64,000 nt of DNA, from the NCBI RefSeq assembly GCF_003952345.1, contig NZ_CP034433.1, positions 558,001 to 622,000 of the forward strand, read 5' to 3'. The position numbers and the translations under genes were made by a program. Under the pieces are notes generated by a model. The model was not told where the DNA came from, did not search any database, and saw only the letters and a list, made by a program, of their open reading frames with translations. Shown piece after piece: positions 54,797-63,121 of the stretch (its first letter is position 1; each line of letters begins with the position of its first letter). Source of the stretch: Iodobacter ciconiae. Lineage in GTDB: Bacteria; Pseudomonadota; Gammaproteobacteria; Burkholderiales; Chitinibacteraceae.

Positions 54797-55141
54797 TCAA
54801 CGACTTACTAGTTGGCCAATACCCTTACGTTCTAGCACTTCGTTTTTCCTCGCTTCAGGCACATCACGGGCGTGGATAATGAGGCGCTGTTTGATTGGGT
54901 CGAATTCATATTTTCTGATTTCAAACGTAAAGTTGTCAAAACTCATCAAACTCTGCAGTGATACTGAATTGTAACCATCGGTCTGGCTGAGTAAATTGAG
55001 AATCACCGCCAGTGGCAGTTCACGATCGGGCACTGCGCCCCCAAATTGGCCGTTAATCTTGACTCGAACGCTAAAAAGCTTTTGGCCGGAGGAGCCAGAC
55101 ATTTCGGGCAGGGCGAGTAGCTCGGGGATTGGGTATGACAT
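54797..55141 (-). CDS. Hypothetical protein between DUF1016 remnants
   Basis: A 114-residue soluble protein, MSYPIPELLALPEMSGSSGQKLFSVRVKINGQFGG.., with alternating charged and hydrophobic residues and no membrane segment, signal or known motif. No family recognised. It has a weak ribosome binding site; a small palindrome (CATCATCAAATTTAGATGAT, about 55151-55170) lies just upstream. It is enclosed by two similar DUF1016 fragments, so it may be a cargo gene or itself a leftover. Confidence 0.5.
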   Translation of the reverse strand: MSYPIPELLALPEMSGSSGQKLFSVRVKINGQFGGAVPDRELPLAVILNLLSQTDGYNSVSLQSLMSFDNFTFEIRKYEFDPIKQRLIIHARDVPEARKNEVLERKGIGQLVSR

Positions 55142-55187
55142 GGATTAAAGCATCATCAAATTTAGATGATTGATAATCAGCGGTACT

Positions 55188-55364
55188 TCACTTGCTGCCA
55201 CTTGACGTTTCGCGAATCAGCTTCCAGTTGCGTACGACAATCAGGGCGGTTTTGATTGGACTGGCAATGTTGCGGGCGCATTGCTGCGCCGCTTGAATGC
55301 GGGACTTTAGCTCAGTCAGCCAAGGGGCGTAATCGGCAGGTAGGTCGGGGCGGAGCATAGCCAT
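55188..55364 (-). pseudogene. DUF1016 (YhcG/PDDEXK) N-terminal remnant, copy B
   Basis: A 58-codon frame from ATG 55364: MAMLRPDLPADYAPWLTELKSRIQ followed by AAQQCARNIASPIKTALIVVRNWKLIRETSSGSK. The first 30 residues match the DUF1016 N-terminus; the remainder is unlike it and the nuclease domain is absent. It and copy A share about 200 bases of similar DNA in direct orientation, including the stretch upstream of the start. Confidence 0.55.
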
Positions 55365-55425
55365 CCTTATGATTAAAGGGTATTGCCGTGGAGCATTTAA
55401 TATAAATGGCTTACGAATGGGTTTC

Positions 55426-55507
55426 GTAGGATGGGTGGAGCCGGTTTTTGGCGATACCCATCTTGCCTCTGCGTCGATGGGTATCGCTTCGCTCCACCAC
55501 ATCCTAC
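55426..55507. repeat. REP-like long palindrome
   Basis: GTAGGATG..GGTGGAG..GCGATACCCATC (55426-55462) pairs with GATGGGTATCGC..CTCCACC..CATCCTAC (55476-55507). The inner 12 bp and the outer 8 bp are perfect. Very similar palindromes are scattered in many proteobacterial genomes. No second copy seen in the window. The following 130 bases hold no gene. Confidence 0.8.
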
Positions 55508-55639
55508 AAGGGCTGATAAAGCTTTAGTCTAAGCAAGTAGCAGCATTAAAGAGGCTTGGGCATTAAAAGCGATGCGCCTTGTGCCATTCATCGCGAATCG
55601 GTGCAATGCGCTTTCGCTTATTGACACCCTACAAAAGCA

Positions 55640-56545
55640 TTACGGATTAAGGCCTTGTTCGAACAAGGTATTCAGATCCTCTAGCGAATCAATGTTGAGG
55701 CCAAAACTAGCGATATAATTCACAACCGCAGACCATGCCTTAACCAGCTCAAACTCCCTACCAAAAACGGGGTGACCTGCCAGCACATCAATCATCTCAC
55801 TCGAGAATGTCCCCTCTAGGTTTGGAATAAAAACCTCCCCATAAATGATCTGCTCGATTTCATCGGCATCAATTACATAAGCGAGGCCTAGTTTAAAAGC
55901 AAGTTCCTCATCTTCGAACGCATTATTAAATTCCTGTTCTAACAACCTGCGACTTTCCACACTGTCGTCATCAGCAAGCTCATCCATCAAACACAAAATG
56001 CCGTTGATGCTATCAACTAAATCAGTCACATTTAGTGTCGCGTAATTTTCAAGATCAAGCCCAGTTAACATCCGAAATTCAAGCTCGATTCTCTCCTTCT
56101 CCTTAAGCGCACTACTTAAGAGAGGTTGAAACCATTGACAGAACTTGCCATTAAAAAAATCAATTCCAATTGAAGGTCCATAATAATGCGCAGTCCAAAT
56201 AGGGAAAACTAATTTTCCCGAGCTGAACTCGTTAACAAGTTTGTATTTCTCAAGCAATAATTTGTTAATTTCATCAAAATAGTTATTTCTAACAAATTCG
56301 AGAACATCAATTGAATCAGTTAGCTCCCGCGCCCATTTTGAAATATGCTTATCAGACCTTGACCATGCAGGAGCAACAAAAGAGCACTGCAAAAAATGAA
56401 CTGTTACCCCATTATTTCCAAACAAGCGCAAACGCCATTTCTCAAAAGACTCACCTGACACAATGCGAGCGAGCTCATTGTCATCTGGTGCTGCGTCACT
56501 TTTAAAAAAAAGACCCTCAGCACTTTGATATAAGGTTTCTTTCAT
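55640..56545 (-). CDS. Unrecognised 301-residue protein after the type I RM operon
   Basis: A 301-residue acidic, soluble protein starting MKETLYQSAEGLFFKSDAAPDDNELARIV, with AAAAGGT before its ATG. No signal peptide or membrane segment. Visible segments: an aromatic stretch (FPIWTAHYYGPSIGIDFFNGKFCQWFQPLL, about 118-147) and an acidic part (DELADDDSVESRRLLEQEFNNAFEDEE, about 190-216). No family recognised. It lies 140 bases after hsdR on the same strand; lower GC than hsdR suggests later arrival. It may be an accessory defence gene or unrelated cargo. Confidence 0.7.
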   Translation of the reverse strand: MKETLYQSAEGLFFKSDAAPDDNELARIVSGESFEKWRLRLFGNNGVTVHFLQCSFVAPAWSRSDKHISKWARELTDSIDVLEFVRNNYFDEINKLLLEKYKLVNEFSSGKLVFPIWTAHYYGPSIGIDFFNGKFCQWFQPLLSSALKEKERIELEFRMLTGLDLENYATLNVTDLVDSINGILCLMDELADDDSVESRRLLEQEFNNAFEDEELAFKLGLAYVIDADEIEQIIYGEVFIPNLEGTFSSEMIDVLAGHPVFGREFELVKAWSAVVNYIASFGLNIDSLEDLNTLFEQGLNP

Positions 56546-56685
56546 TTCAATACCTTTTTATTTATCAAATAATTAACTTCAATGACTTACGGCGTGATGC
56601 ATATCTAAATGTTATGCACCAATCTAATTCTCTGTGATCGATTGCCGTCACTAAAATATTTATCAGCCTGCATAACAATATCCAG

Positions 56686-59600
56686 CTAAGCCACCATCTC
56701 TTCCATGATCGCCACATTGGCATTAATCTTTTTAATACGACTCAGCAGCTCCACCACCTTGCCCTCATCGAAGAAGCCATACACGCTTTCATCATGCAGA
56801 TCGGTAAAAGGCGGGTCGAAAATTTGGCGCATCTCTAAAGTGCCGTTGCTCATCAAATAATTAATGATTTGATTCACGAATTCGATTTGCTGGCCGTTGT
56901 AAACGCCTTCATCAAGGAAATCACTAAAGGCCTCTTTGGCGGCGCTCATATCTAGGCCAACTAGCTCGCGGATTAACTTGCCCAGGGGTTTTGATTCCAA
57001 GACTTTTTCACGGTACAGCTGTTTGTCGGCCAAGCCGCTGGCGTTCAAGAGCAACTCTTCCAAGGTGTCCAAATCGCTTTGGGTGATCGGTTTATTGCGC
57101 TTTAACTTTTGGATCGTCAGTTGATCTTGATGTTCTTTAATGTAGAGCTCAGTTCTTTTGCGGTACTGCGCCAAATCCAAGCTTGGGGTCGCGATCGGCT
57201 TAGTTACATCCTTTATCCCGACGATTTCATCCTCAAAATCGGTGTACACCACTTCGCGCTCAGCTTTGTCTAAAGCAAACATCAGATTGCGGAATTTACG
57301 CCGTACATTTTCGAGTGTAGGTAAATCGATGTGCTGCCAAAACTCAATCGTTTGTACATCTTGAATCAATTGCAGATGGGCAAGCACGGCAGGAATACTG
57401 GTTTTTGCCTCTAATTGCTGCGCAAACTCAACGACTCTACTCCGTGCGGTTTCGGGTACTTGGCCTTTTTCCAGCAAAGCCAATTGCATGGTCAACACCA
57501 GATTATCAAATCGGTTACCCAGCTCATTGCTGTCTTCGTCTGAATTCATCGCCACCGCTTCTGTTGGCATGGGCGAGACGGCTGTTTCTAGTGCGGTGTA
57601 TTTACTATCGTCGATCTGGTTCCAATAATCGCGCTGCAAAAATGGCTCAATGTGCTGACGCTGCGGGCGAACAATGAAATTATCCAGATTCATGCCTTGC
57701 ACTTGATGGTGCAATAAATCAAGTTGATAGTCATTCAACGCCGCCAAGGCTGGGTTGGGCTGGGCTTTTAGCGCGGCATTGATGAGCGTGCTCAACTTCA
57801 CGCGCTTTTCAAACACTTGTCGGCCAAGTGGTTTAGCAACACTGACTGGTGCGCCCTGCGGGAACGCATCAAAAAATTCAAAATTCTGGCAATAGTCGAA
57901 TATTTTGAACGTGGTCTTATGATCGTTAGGGCCAAACAAATCAGGACACAAACGCGTACCGCGACCAATCATTTGCGTGAATTTAACTTTGGATTGAACC
58001 ACTTTCAAAAACACCAGATTGACGACTTCAGGCACATCAATCCCGGTGTCGAGCATATCCACCGAGATCGCAATCCGCAGGTCAGGGTTTTTCGCGTCAA
58101 AAGGTTTCCCCTCGACCGAAAACTCATCAATCAAACTTTGCGCATACGGATTTTTGTAGGTAATCACCTGCGCCAGTTTGCCTTTCCATTTGGGATAGTT
58201 CTTATCGAACACATGCTGTAAAAATTCAGCGTGGTCATTATTCGCCGCAAAAATAATCGTCTTACCGATTACATCGCCACCTTCCACATGAATCCCGCCG
58301 TGCTCGTCTTGGCTCAAGAGCTGCGCAAACATCAGCTCAGCGGTATTTTCATTAAACAAAAATTGGTTCAATTCGGACGGCAGCACTTCTTCGCGGTCTT
58401 CTAGCTCTTCTTTGCTTTCCCATTCTTCTTTTTCTGCCTCGGATAACTCGGCGTACTTAATCCCTTGGCGTACAAATTTGGTTAGTACGGATATCTTGGT
58501 CGGCGGTACCAGATACTTTTCTGCATACGCGCTGGTGTCTTCGTAGGCATAGGTCGGTAGACCGTTAGGAAGATCAAAAATATCGTAGGTATTCTTTTCG
58601 AGCTCATCTTTTGGTGTCGCAGTCAGGCCGACCAAGAGACCATCAAAGTACTCAAAAATTTGCCGGTATTTTTGATACACCGAGCGATGCGCCTCGTCGA
58701 TAATCACCAGATCAAAATGCCCCACACCAAACGGGCGCTCCGCCGCAGCTCGGTCGAGCAAGTTTTTCATTGTGGGATAGGTTGCAAAATACAGGCGGCT
58801 ATCGCTACTGCCTTTGCGCATCCCTGACGATAATATCGAGCAACTAATACGTGGCAGTAGTTTGACAAAATTCTTTTTCGCCTGCGACAGCAGCGCATTG
58901 CGGTCGGCCAAAAACAGCACGTTTTTGATCCAATCATGTTTACTCAGCAAATCCACCAAACTGATAATCGTCCGCGTTTTACCCGTTCCCGTGGCCATCA
59001 CCAGCAGCGCCTTGCGGCCGCAGTCCTGCTCAAAATGCTGCAAAATATGCGTAATGCCCGCTTTTTGATAATGGCGGTCGGTAATGTCGGCATCAATTTT
59101 TGCGGCGACGCCTTCCTCGTCGAAAAACGCTTTGCGCTCGCTGCGGCGCTTAATCATCAAAGCCAATTCGTCTTTGGTGTAAAACCCTTGCACAATACGC
59201 GGCGCATATTGCAGATCATCCCAGAGTATCGTCTCGTAGCCATTGGTATAAAAGATCACTGGGCGAATACCCAGCTCTCTCTCTAAGCAGTCGGCATACA
59301 GTTTGGCTTGGGTTTTCCCGTCTTCAGCGCGGCGGCTGGTGCGCTTAGCCTCAATCACCGCCAGCGGCTTACCATCGTCGCCCCACAGCACATAATCGAC
59401 AAAACCATTGCCTTGCGGATTGGTGGTCGATATTGGCATGCTGCTCACCAGAAATTCACGCCAGCGGTCACTCAGGCCTGCGGCGCGATCTTGCGCTTCC
59501 AACAGGTTCAAATTCCATCCCGCTTCATGCAGCAGCGTATCAATCAGATAATGCCGCGTTGCCGCTTCATGATATTCATGGTGATCGGTGGCTTTGCTTG

Positions 59601-60246
59601 AGTCGATTTTTGCCTGGGCAATTTTCTCGATCAGTGCCAGATTTTCGGCTTTTAAATCACTGTTTTCTTTAAATAGCTTGAGCTGCTCTGCGCGTTTGGC
59701 TTGGTCACCTTCAAGCAACTGCTTTTCTAGCGCTTGAATTTTCTTGGCCGTGCTCAATGCATCGGCGACATCGACCAACAGACGATGCGGGATTAAGCCC
59801 TCATCAAATGCCGCCACGTTAAACGTTGTGCGATCCAGATCGGGCGTGTACGAGCGGGCAAACCAATACAGTACATGGTGCAGCTCTTTCACCGACTGCA
59901 GCGCATCGCGAGCTTCGGGCGCGCTTTTGCCGTGTACCGCTTCATTGCCAATCTTGATAATCAGTTTGAGCTTGCCCAGCAATTGATGTGGCAAGCTGTC
60001 TTTAAAGGTTTTCTCATGGATCAGCCCCATCAAGGTCACATCGTGCTTGGGGCGGCTAAGCCATTTATCGATATCAAACGCGGTTTCAACCATCAACTCA
60101 ACACAAGCCCGAGCATAAAATGCACTGACTCGTGGGTCGCTCTGGATATGTGCTTCTGCCTTTTGTGCGCGCTGTTGCAATTCGGCGCAGGCATCCCAGC
60201 AAGCCAAAAAAGAGAAATTAGAGGTGGTTGAAACCGCTGTCATCAT
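56686..60246 (-). CDS. hsdR: Type I restriction enzyme R subunit (EcoEI-like)
   Basis: HsdR drives DNA translocation and cleavage with HsdM and HsdS. The 1186-residue protein has an N-terminal DUF4145-like helical domain (about 10-130), a PDDEXK-type nuclease domain with DYVLWGDDGKPLAVIEAKRTSR (about 283-304), an SF2 helicase with Walker A MATGTGKTRTI (about 413-423), IIDEAHRS (about 517-524) and a later QMIGRGTRLCPDLFG (motif VI), and an EcoEI_R_C-type C-terminus. All key motifs are present. It starts 12 bases after hsdS. Confidence 0.95.
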   Translation of the reverse strand: MMTAVSTTSNFSFLACWDACAELQQRAQKAEAHIQSDPRVSAFYARACVELMVETAFDIDKWLSRPKHDVTLMGLIHEKTFKDSLPHQLLGKLKLIIKIGNEAVHGKSAPEARDALQSVKELHHVLYWFARSYTPDLDRTTFNVAAFDEGLIPHRLLVDVADALSTAKKIQALEKQLLEGDQAKRAEQLKLFKENSDLKAENLALIEKIAQAKIDSSKATDHHEYHEAATRHYLIDTLLHEAGWNLNLLEAQDRAAGLSDRWREFLVSSMPISTTNPQGNGFVDYVLWGDDGKPLAVIEAKRTSRRAEDGKTQAKLYADCLERELGIRPVIFYTNGYETILWDDLQYAPRIVQGFYTKDELALMIKRRSERKAFFDEEGVAAKIDADITDRHYQKAGITHILQHFEQDCGRKALLVMATGTGKTRTIISLVDLLSKHDWIKNVLFLADRNALLSQAKKNFVKLLPRISCSILSSGMRKGSSDSRLYFATYPTMKNLLDRAAAERPFGVGHFDLVIIDEAHRSVYQKYRQIFEYFDGLLVGLTATPKDELEKNTYDIFDLPNGLPTYAYEDTSAYAEKYLVPPTKISVLTKFVRQGIKYAELSEAEKEEWESKEELEDREEVLPSELNQFLFNENTAELMFAQLLSQDEHGGIHVEGGDVIGKTIIFAANNDHAEFLQHVFDKNYPKWKGKLAQVITYKNPYAQSLIDEFSVEGKPFDAKNPDLRIAISVDMLDTGIDVPEVVNLVFLKVVQSKVKFTQMIGRGTRLCPDLFGPNDHKTTFKIFDYCQNFEFFDAFPQGAPVSVAKPLGRQVFEKRVKLSTLINAALKAQPNPALAALNDYQLDLLHHQVQGMNLDNFIVRPQRQHIEPFLQRDYWNQIDDSKYTALETAVSPMPTEAVAMNSDEDSNELGNRFDNLVLTMQLALLEKGQVPETARSRVVEFAQQLEAKTSIPAVLAHLQLIQDVQTIEFWQHIDLPTLENVRRKFRNLMFALDKAEREVVYTDFEDEIVGIKDVTKPIATPSLDLAQYRKRTELYIKEHQDQLTIQKLKRNKPITQSDLDTLEELLLNASGLADKQLYREKVLESKPLGKLIRELVGLDMSAAKEAFSDFLDEGVYNGQQIEFVNQIINYLMSNGTLEMRQIFDPPFTDLHDESVYGFFDEGKVVELLSRIKKINANVAIMEEMVA

Positions 60247-60258
60247 TGCCTTTTGGCC

Positions 60259-61458
60259 TTAGGCCGCTTTGAGATTGAGTTCGCCGTTGAAGGCATTTTT
60301 CAACAATGCATCGAACTGCTCATTAATTTCATGCGAAATAGTTCTTTGATTATTTTTAAGCACATTTAATACATCAATAAACTGGCAAAACTTTAGTTGA
60401 TTATCAACAGGGGGAATTGGTAGAGCTATTTCACGTAAAGCGTCTTTCCTAATCGTTTTTGTTACCGCTCCATTTACGCGCTTTTTAATTTCTTCGGCAC
60501 CAAACTCTGTGCTTAATAGATGATATATAAAAACAGAAATAGCCTCATTTTTTTTGAATCTAATCATAAATTGGTTCATCGCTAAAGAAACAGGCCTATC
60601 CAACTTAGGCATAAGGTATATTTTCCCCGCGCTACCAATTTTATTTACCAAAAGCTCACCACCATAAACTTTTGTTTTCTCAAGAAAGTTATATGCATGC
60701 TCTGAAATATATTTGACATTATCTACAAAATTGTTCTTCTCTAGGTCAGTAGTTCTAACCATCAATGCAAAATTACTTTCATTTAGAAGTTCAACATTAC
60801 GCTGTAGAACTTCGTAACTTCCATTAGCATGGTAATCTGTTAGTAATTCAAAGGTATCTCCGATTTCTTTTATAGGCCACCCCATCGGATTGGTTGCTGG
60901 ATCACCAAACATATCGATAAATACTGCCTGCGCGAGCTTGTTGAGTTCTTGCTCCATTTGCTGGCAGTCTTTACGCAATTGATCCGCCTTCTCCAACACC
61001 GCCGCGATTTGCTTTTGGGTTTCAAGCGGAGGGAGAGGAATTTCCAAATCAGAAAATCTTGATTTATTAACTATCGACACAGTTGTTTTTGGTGCCATAT
61101 CTACCAAAGTTTGCTTTAAGGTCTGGCAGAAAAAATAGACATACATTGGATCAGCTTTATTCTCATCAAGAATGAGGCTATTTATTTGTTGATTTGTAAC
61201 AACAGGAACTCCTGAAATTCCTACTTTCCCAAGAGATCCAATGCAGCACACCATCACAGAATTTTTAGGAAGGAGTCGTGAAACGTTAGCCCCTTTCTGA
61301 GTCAGCGTTTGCTTTGCATTTAAAACAAAACCATTGTCTAGCTCACCAGGAGTTACAAAAGGAATATCGCCACCAAAATATGAATCATCTTCTTTACTTG
61401 GTGTCGAACCTGTGACGACTTGCGCAATCGAAGACAGCTTTACTTTCGGCCAACTCAC
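60259..61458 (-). CDS. hsdS: Type I restriction enzyme specificity subunit S
   Basis: HsdS sets the DNA target through two target-recognition domains. The 399-residue protein begins MSWPKVKLSSIAQVVTGSTPSKEDDSYFGGDIPFVTPGEL (TRD1) and has the central conserved helix region EIPLPPLETQKQIAAVLEKADQLRKDCQQMEQELNKLAQ (about 130-170), then a second TRD and the end-repeat ALPIPPVDNQLKFCQFIDVLN. The middle of each TRD is AT-rich compared with hsdM and hsdR, as usual for exchanged specificity domains. Its ATG overlaps the hsdM stop (ATGA). Confidence 0.95.
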   Translation of the reverse strand: MSWPKVKLSSIAQVVTGSTPSKEDDSYFGGDIPFVTPGELDNGFVLNAKQTLTQKGANVSRLLPKNSVMVCCIGSLGKVGISGVPVVTNQQINSLILDENKADPMYVYFFCQTLKQTLVDMAPKTTVSIVNKSRFSDLEIPLPPLETQKQIAAVLEKADQLRKDCQQMEQELNKLAQAVFIDMFGDPATNPMGWPIKEIGDTFELLTDYHANGSYEVLQRNVELLNESNFALMVRTTDLEKNNFVDNVKYISEHAYNFLEKTKVYGGELLVNKIGSAGKIYLMPKLDRPVSLAMNQFMIRFKKNEAISVFIYHLLSTEFGAEEIKKRVNGAVTKTIRKDALREIALPIPPVDNQLKFCQFIDVLNVLKNNQRTISHEINEQFDALLKNAFNGELNLKAA

Positions 61459-63017
61459 AGCAAGTCCTCCAACTCAGCAATCCCTTCCGCCATTTTTTCC
61501 TGTAGGACTTTAATGCGCTGCAAGATCACTTTTGGCGCGTCATATTGCACTTCCGCGTACACCGTTTCTTTGTAGCGGTTCAGACTCAGGTCGTAGTTTT
61601 GCGCAACGATATCGCTCAGCGGCACCATAAAGCTTTGCTCGGTTCGTTTGCGCAGCAGCTCAGGATTCGGCGACTCACTCAGGTAAGCAAAGCGGCGAAT
61701 GATGTCGGCAATATTGCTTTGCTCGTGCGTTGGCGTTTCGCCCTCTTTAAACAACGGCGTGCGTTTATCATCGAGTGAATAACCATCGGCCAACATATCG
61801 TAGAACCACACCCAATCGGTGCCACCCGAATTGGTTTTGGTGAAAATCAAAATCGCGGTACTGACACCCGCGTAGGGTTTGAACACCCCCGATGGCAGCG
61901 AGATCACCGCTTCGAGTTTTTGCTTGTCGATGATTTGTTTACGAATCGCCAGATGCGATTTAGTGGAGCCAAACAGTACGCCGTCCGGCACAATCACGGC
62001 GGTGCGGCCACCGGCTTTGAGCATGCGTAAAATCAGCGCGAGAAACAGCAATTCTGATTTTTCGGTAGGGCCTTTAACTTTGCCGCCTTCATCGTCGGTA
62101 TCAGATTTTTTGGTTTTCGCAGCCTTAGGATTTTTCCCCAAGGCGCGAAGCAAATCATCGGCGACGATGTCAAAATCGACCGAACCCTTAAAGGGTGGAT
62201 TCGCCAAAATCAGGCTGTAGGCTTCGCTGATATTGTCACTACCATGATCTTGCAAGCTATCGCGATAATGCACGGTCGGGTTTTCAATGCCGTGCAACAG
62301 CATATTCATCGCGCCAATGCGCAGCATGTGGCGATCGAAATCAAAACCGCTAAACATGGTGCTATTAAAATGCTGGCGGTTTTTGGCTTGGCTCAGCTCT
62401 TTGGCGTGATGTTGATTCACATAATCGACCGAGGCCATCAAAAAGCCGCAGGTACCCGATGCCGGATCGCAAATGGTGTCGTTAATTTTAGGCTGCATCA
62501 GCTCGACCATCATGCTGATGATATTGCGCGGCGTACGGAACTGACCGTTAACACCCGATTGCTGCAATTTGCTCAACAGGTATTCGTATAAATCACCCTT
62601 GGTGTCTTTATCGCTCATGTCGATGCCATTGAGCAATTGCACCACTTGGTCGAGCAATTTGGCCGATGGGATCATAAAGATCGCATCTTTCATGTGCTCG
62701 GCAAAGCTGCCTTGGCTTTGCAGCGTTTTAATTTTGGGGAAAACTTTGTTCTGCACGATGTCGAGCATGGCATCGGGGTCTTTGTCTTTAAAGTAAGACC
62801 AGCGCAGTTCTTGCTCATCGGCAGCAAAAGTGGGGTTAATCAGCGGCTCACCGATGGTTTTGGCCTTGAGTTCAGCGGTGCGTTGCAATTCATCCAGTCG
62901 ACGAATAAACAGCAGGTAAGAGATTTGCTCAATCACCGAGATCGGATTGGCGACACCGCCAGTCCAGAACATTTCCCATACTTGGTCTACTTGATTACGA
63001 ATTTTGCCGGTTAACAT
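61455..63017 (-). CDS. hsdM: Type I restriction enzyme M subunit
   Basis: HsdM is the adenine-N6 methyltransferase that protects the host and is needed for restriction. The 520-residue protein has the N-terminal HsdM_N helical domain, the AdoMet-binding motif CDPASGTCGFL (about 179-189) and the catalytic NPPF in LILANPPFKGSVDFD (about 268-282), then VPDGVLFGS and LPSGVFKPYAGVSTAILIF. First gene of the M-S-R operon; AAAGGAAA lies upstream as ribosome binding site, and a sigma-54 promoter match precedes it. Confidence 0.96.
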   Translation of the reverse strand: MLTGKIRNQVDQVWEMFWTGGVANPISVIEQISYLLFIRRLDELQRTAELKAKTIGEPLINPTFAADEQELRWSYFKDKDPDAMLDIVQNKVFPKIKTLQSQGSFAEHMKDAIFMIPSAKLLDQVVQLLNGIDMSDKDTKGDLYEYLLSKLQQSGVNGQFRTPRNIISMMVELMQPKINDTICDPASGTCGFLMASVDYVNQHHAKELSQAKNRQHFNSTMFSGFDFDRHMLRIGAMNMLLHGIENPTVHYRDSLQDHGSDNISEAYSLILANPPFKGSVDFDIVADDLLRALGKNPKAAKTKKSDTDDEGGKVKGPTEKSELLFLALILRMLKAGGRTAVIVPDGVLFGSTKSHLAIRKQIIDKQKLEAVISLPSGVFKPYAGVSTAILIFTKTNSGGTDWVWFYDMLADGYSLDDKRTPLFKEGETPTHEQSNIADIIRRFAYLSESPNPELLRKRTEQSFMVPLSDIVAQNYDLSLNRYKETVYAEVQYDAPKVILQRIKVLQEKMAEGIAELEDLL

Positions 63018-63099
63018 CTATTTTCCTTTACTACGTATTGCGTGATGCTGGAGCGGTGAGATGCTCAGCGTATGTATTTTGTTGCGATGGCTGCATAGT

Positions 63100-63115
63100 A
63101 GCGAAAAGCATGCCA
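63100..63115 (-). promoter_or_regulatory. Candidate sigma-54 (-24/-12) promoter of hsdMSR
   Basis: On the minus strand the sequence is TGGCATGCTTTTCGCT, against the consensus TGGCACGNNNNTTGCW: GG and GC are at exact -24/-12 spacing with only two mismatches in the recognised positions. Transcription would start near 63089, about 70 bases before hsdM. The gene directly upstream encodes a sigma-54 activator, which makes the match much more credible. No activator-binding site identified. Confidence 0.65.
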
Positions 63116-63121
63116 GCAGCT

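Noticed and set aside
55188..55502. The 104-codon minus-strand frame starting at 55502 as one gene
   Set aside because: Its first 46 codons come from the REP-like palindrome; the supported start is the ATG at 55364, where DUF1016 similarity begins.
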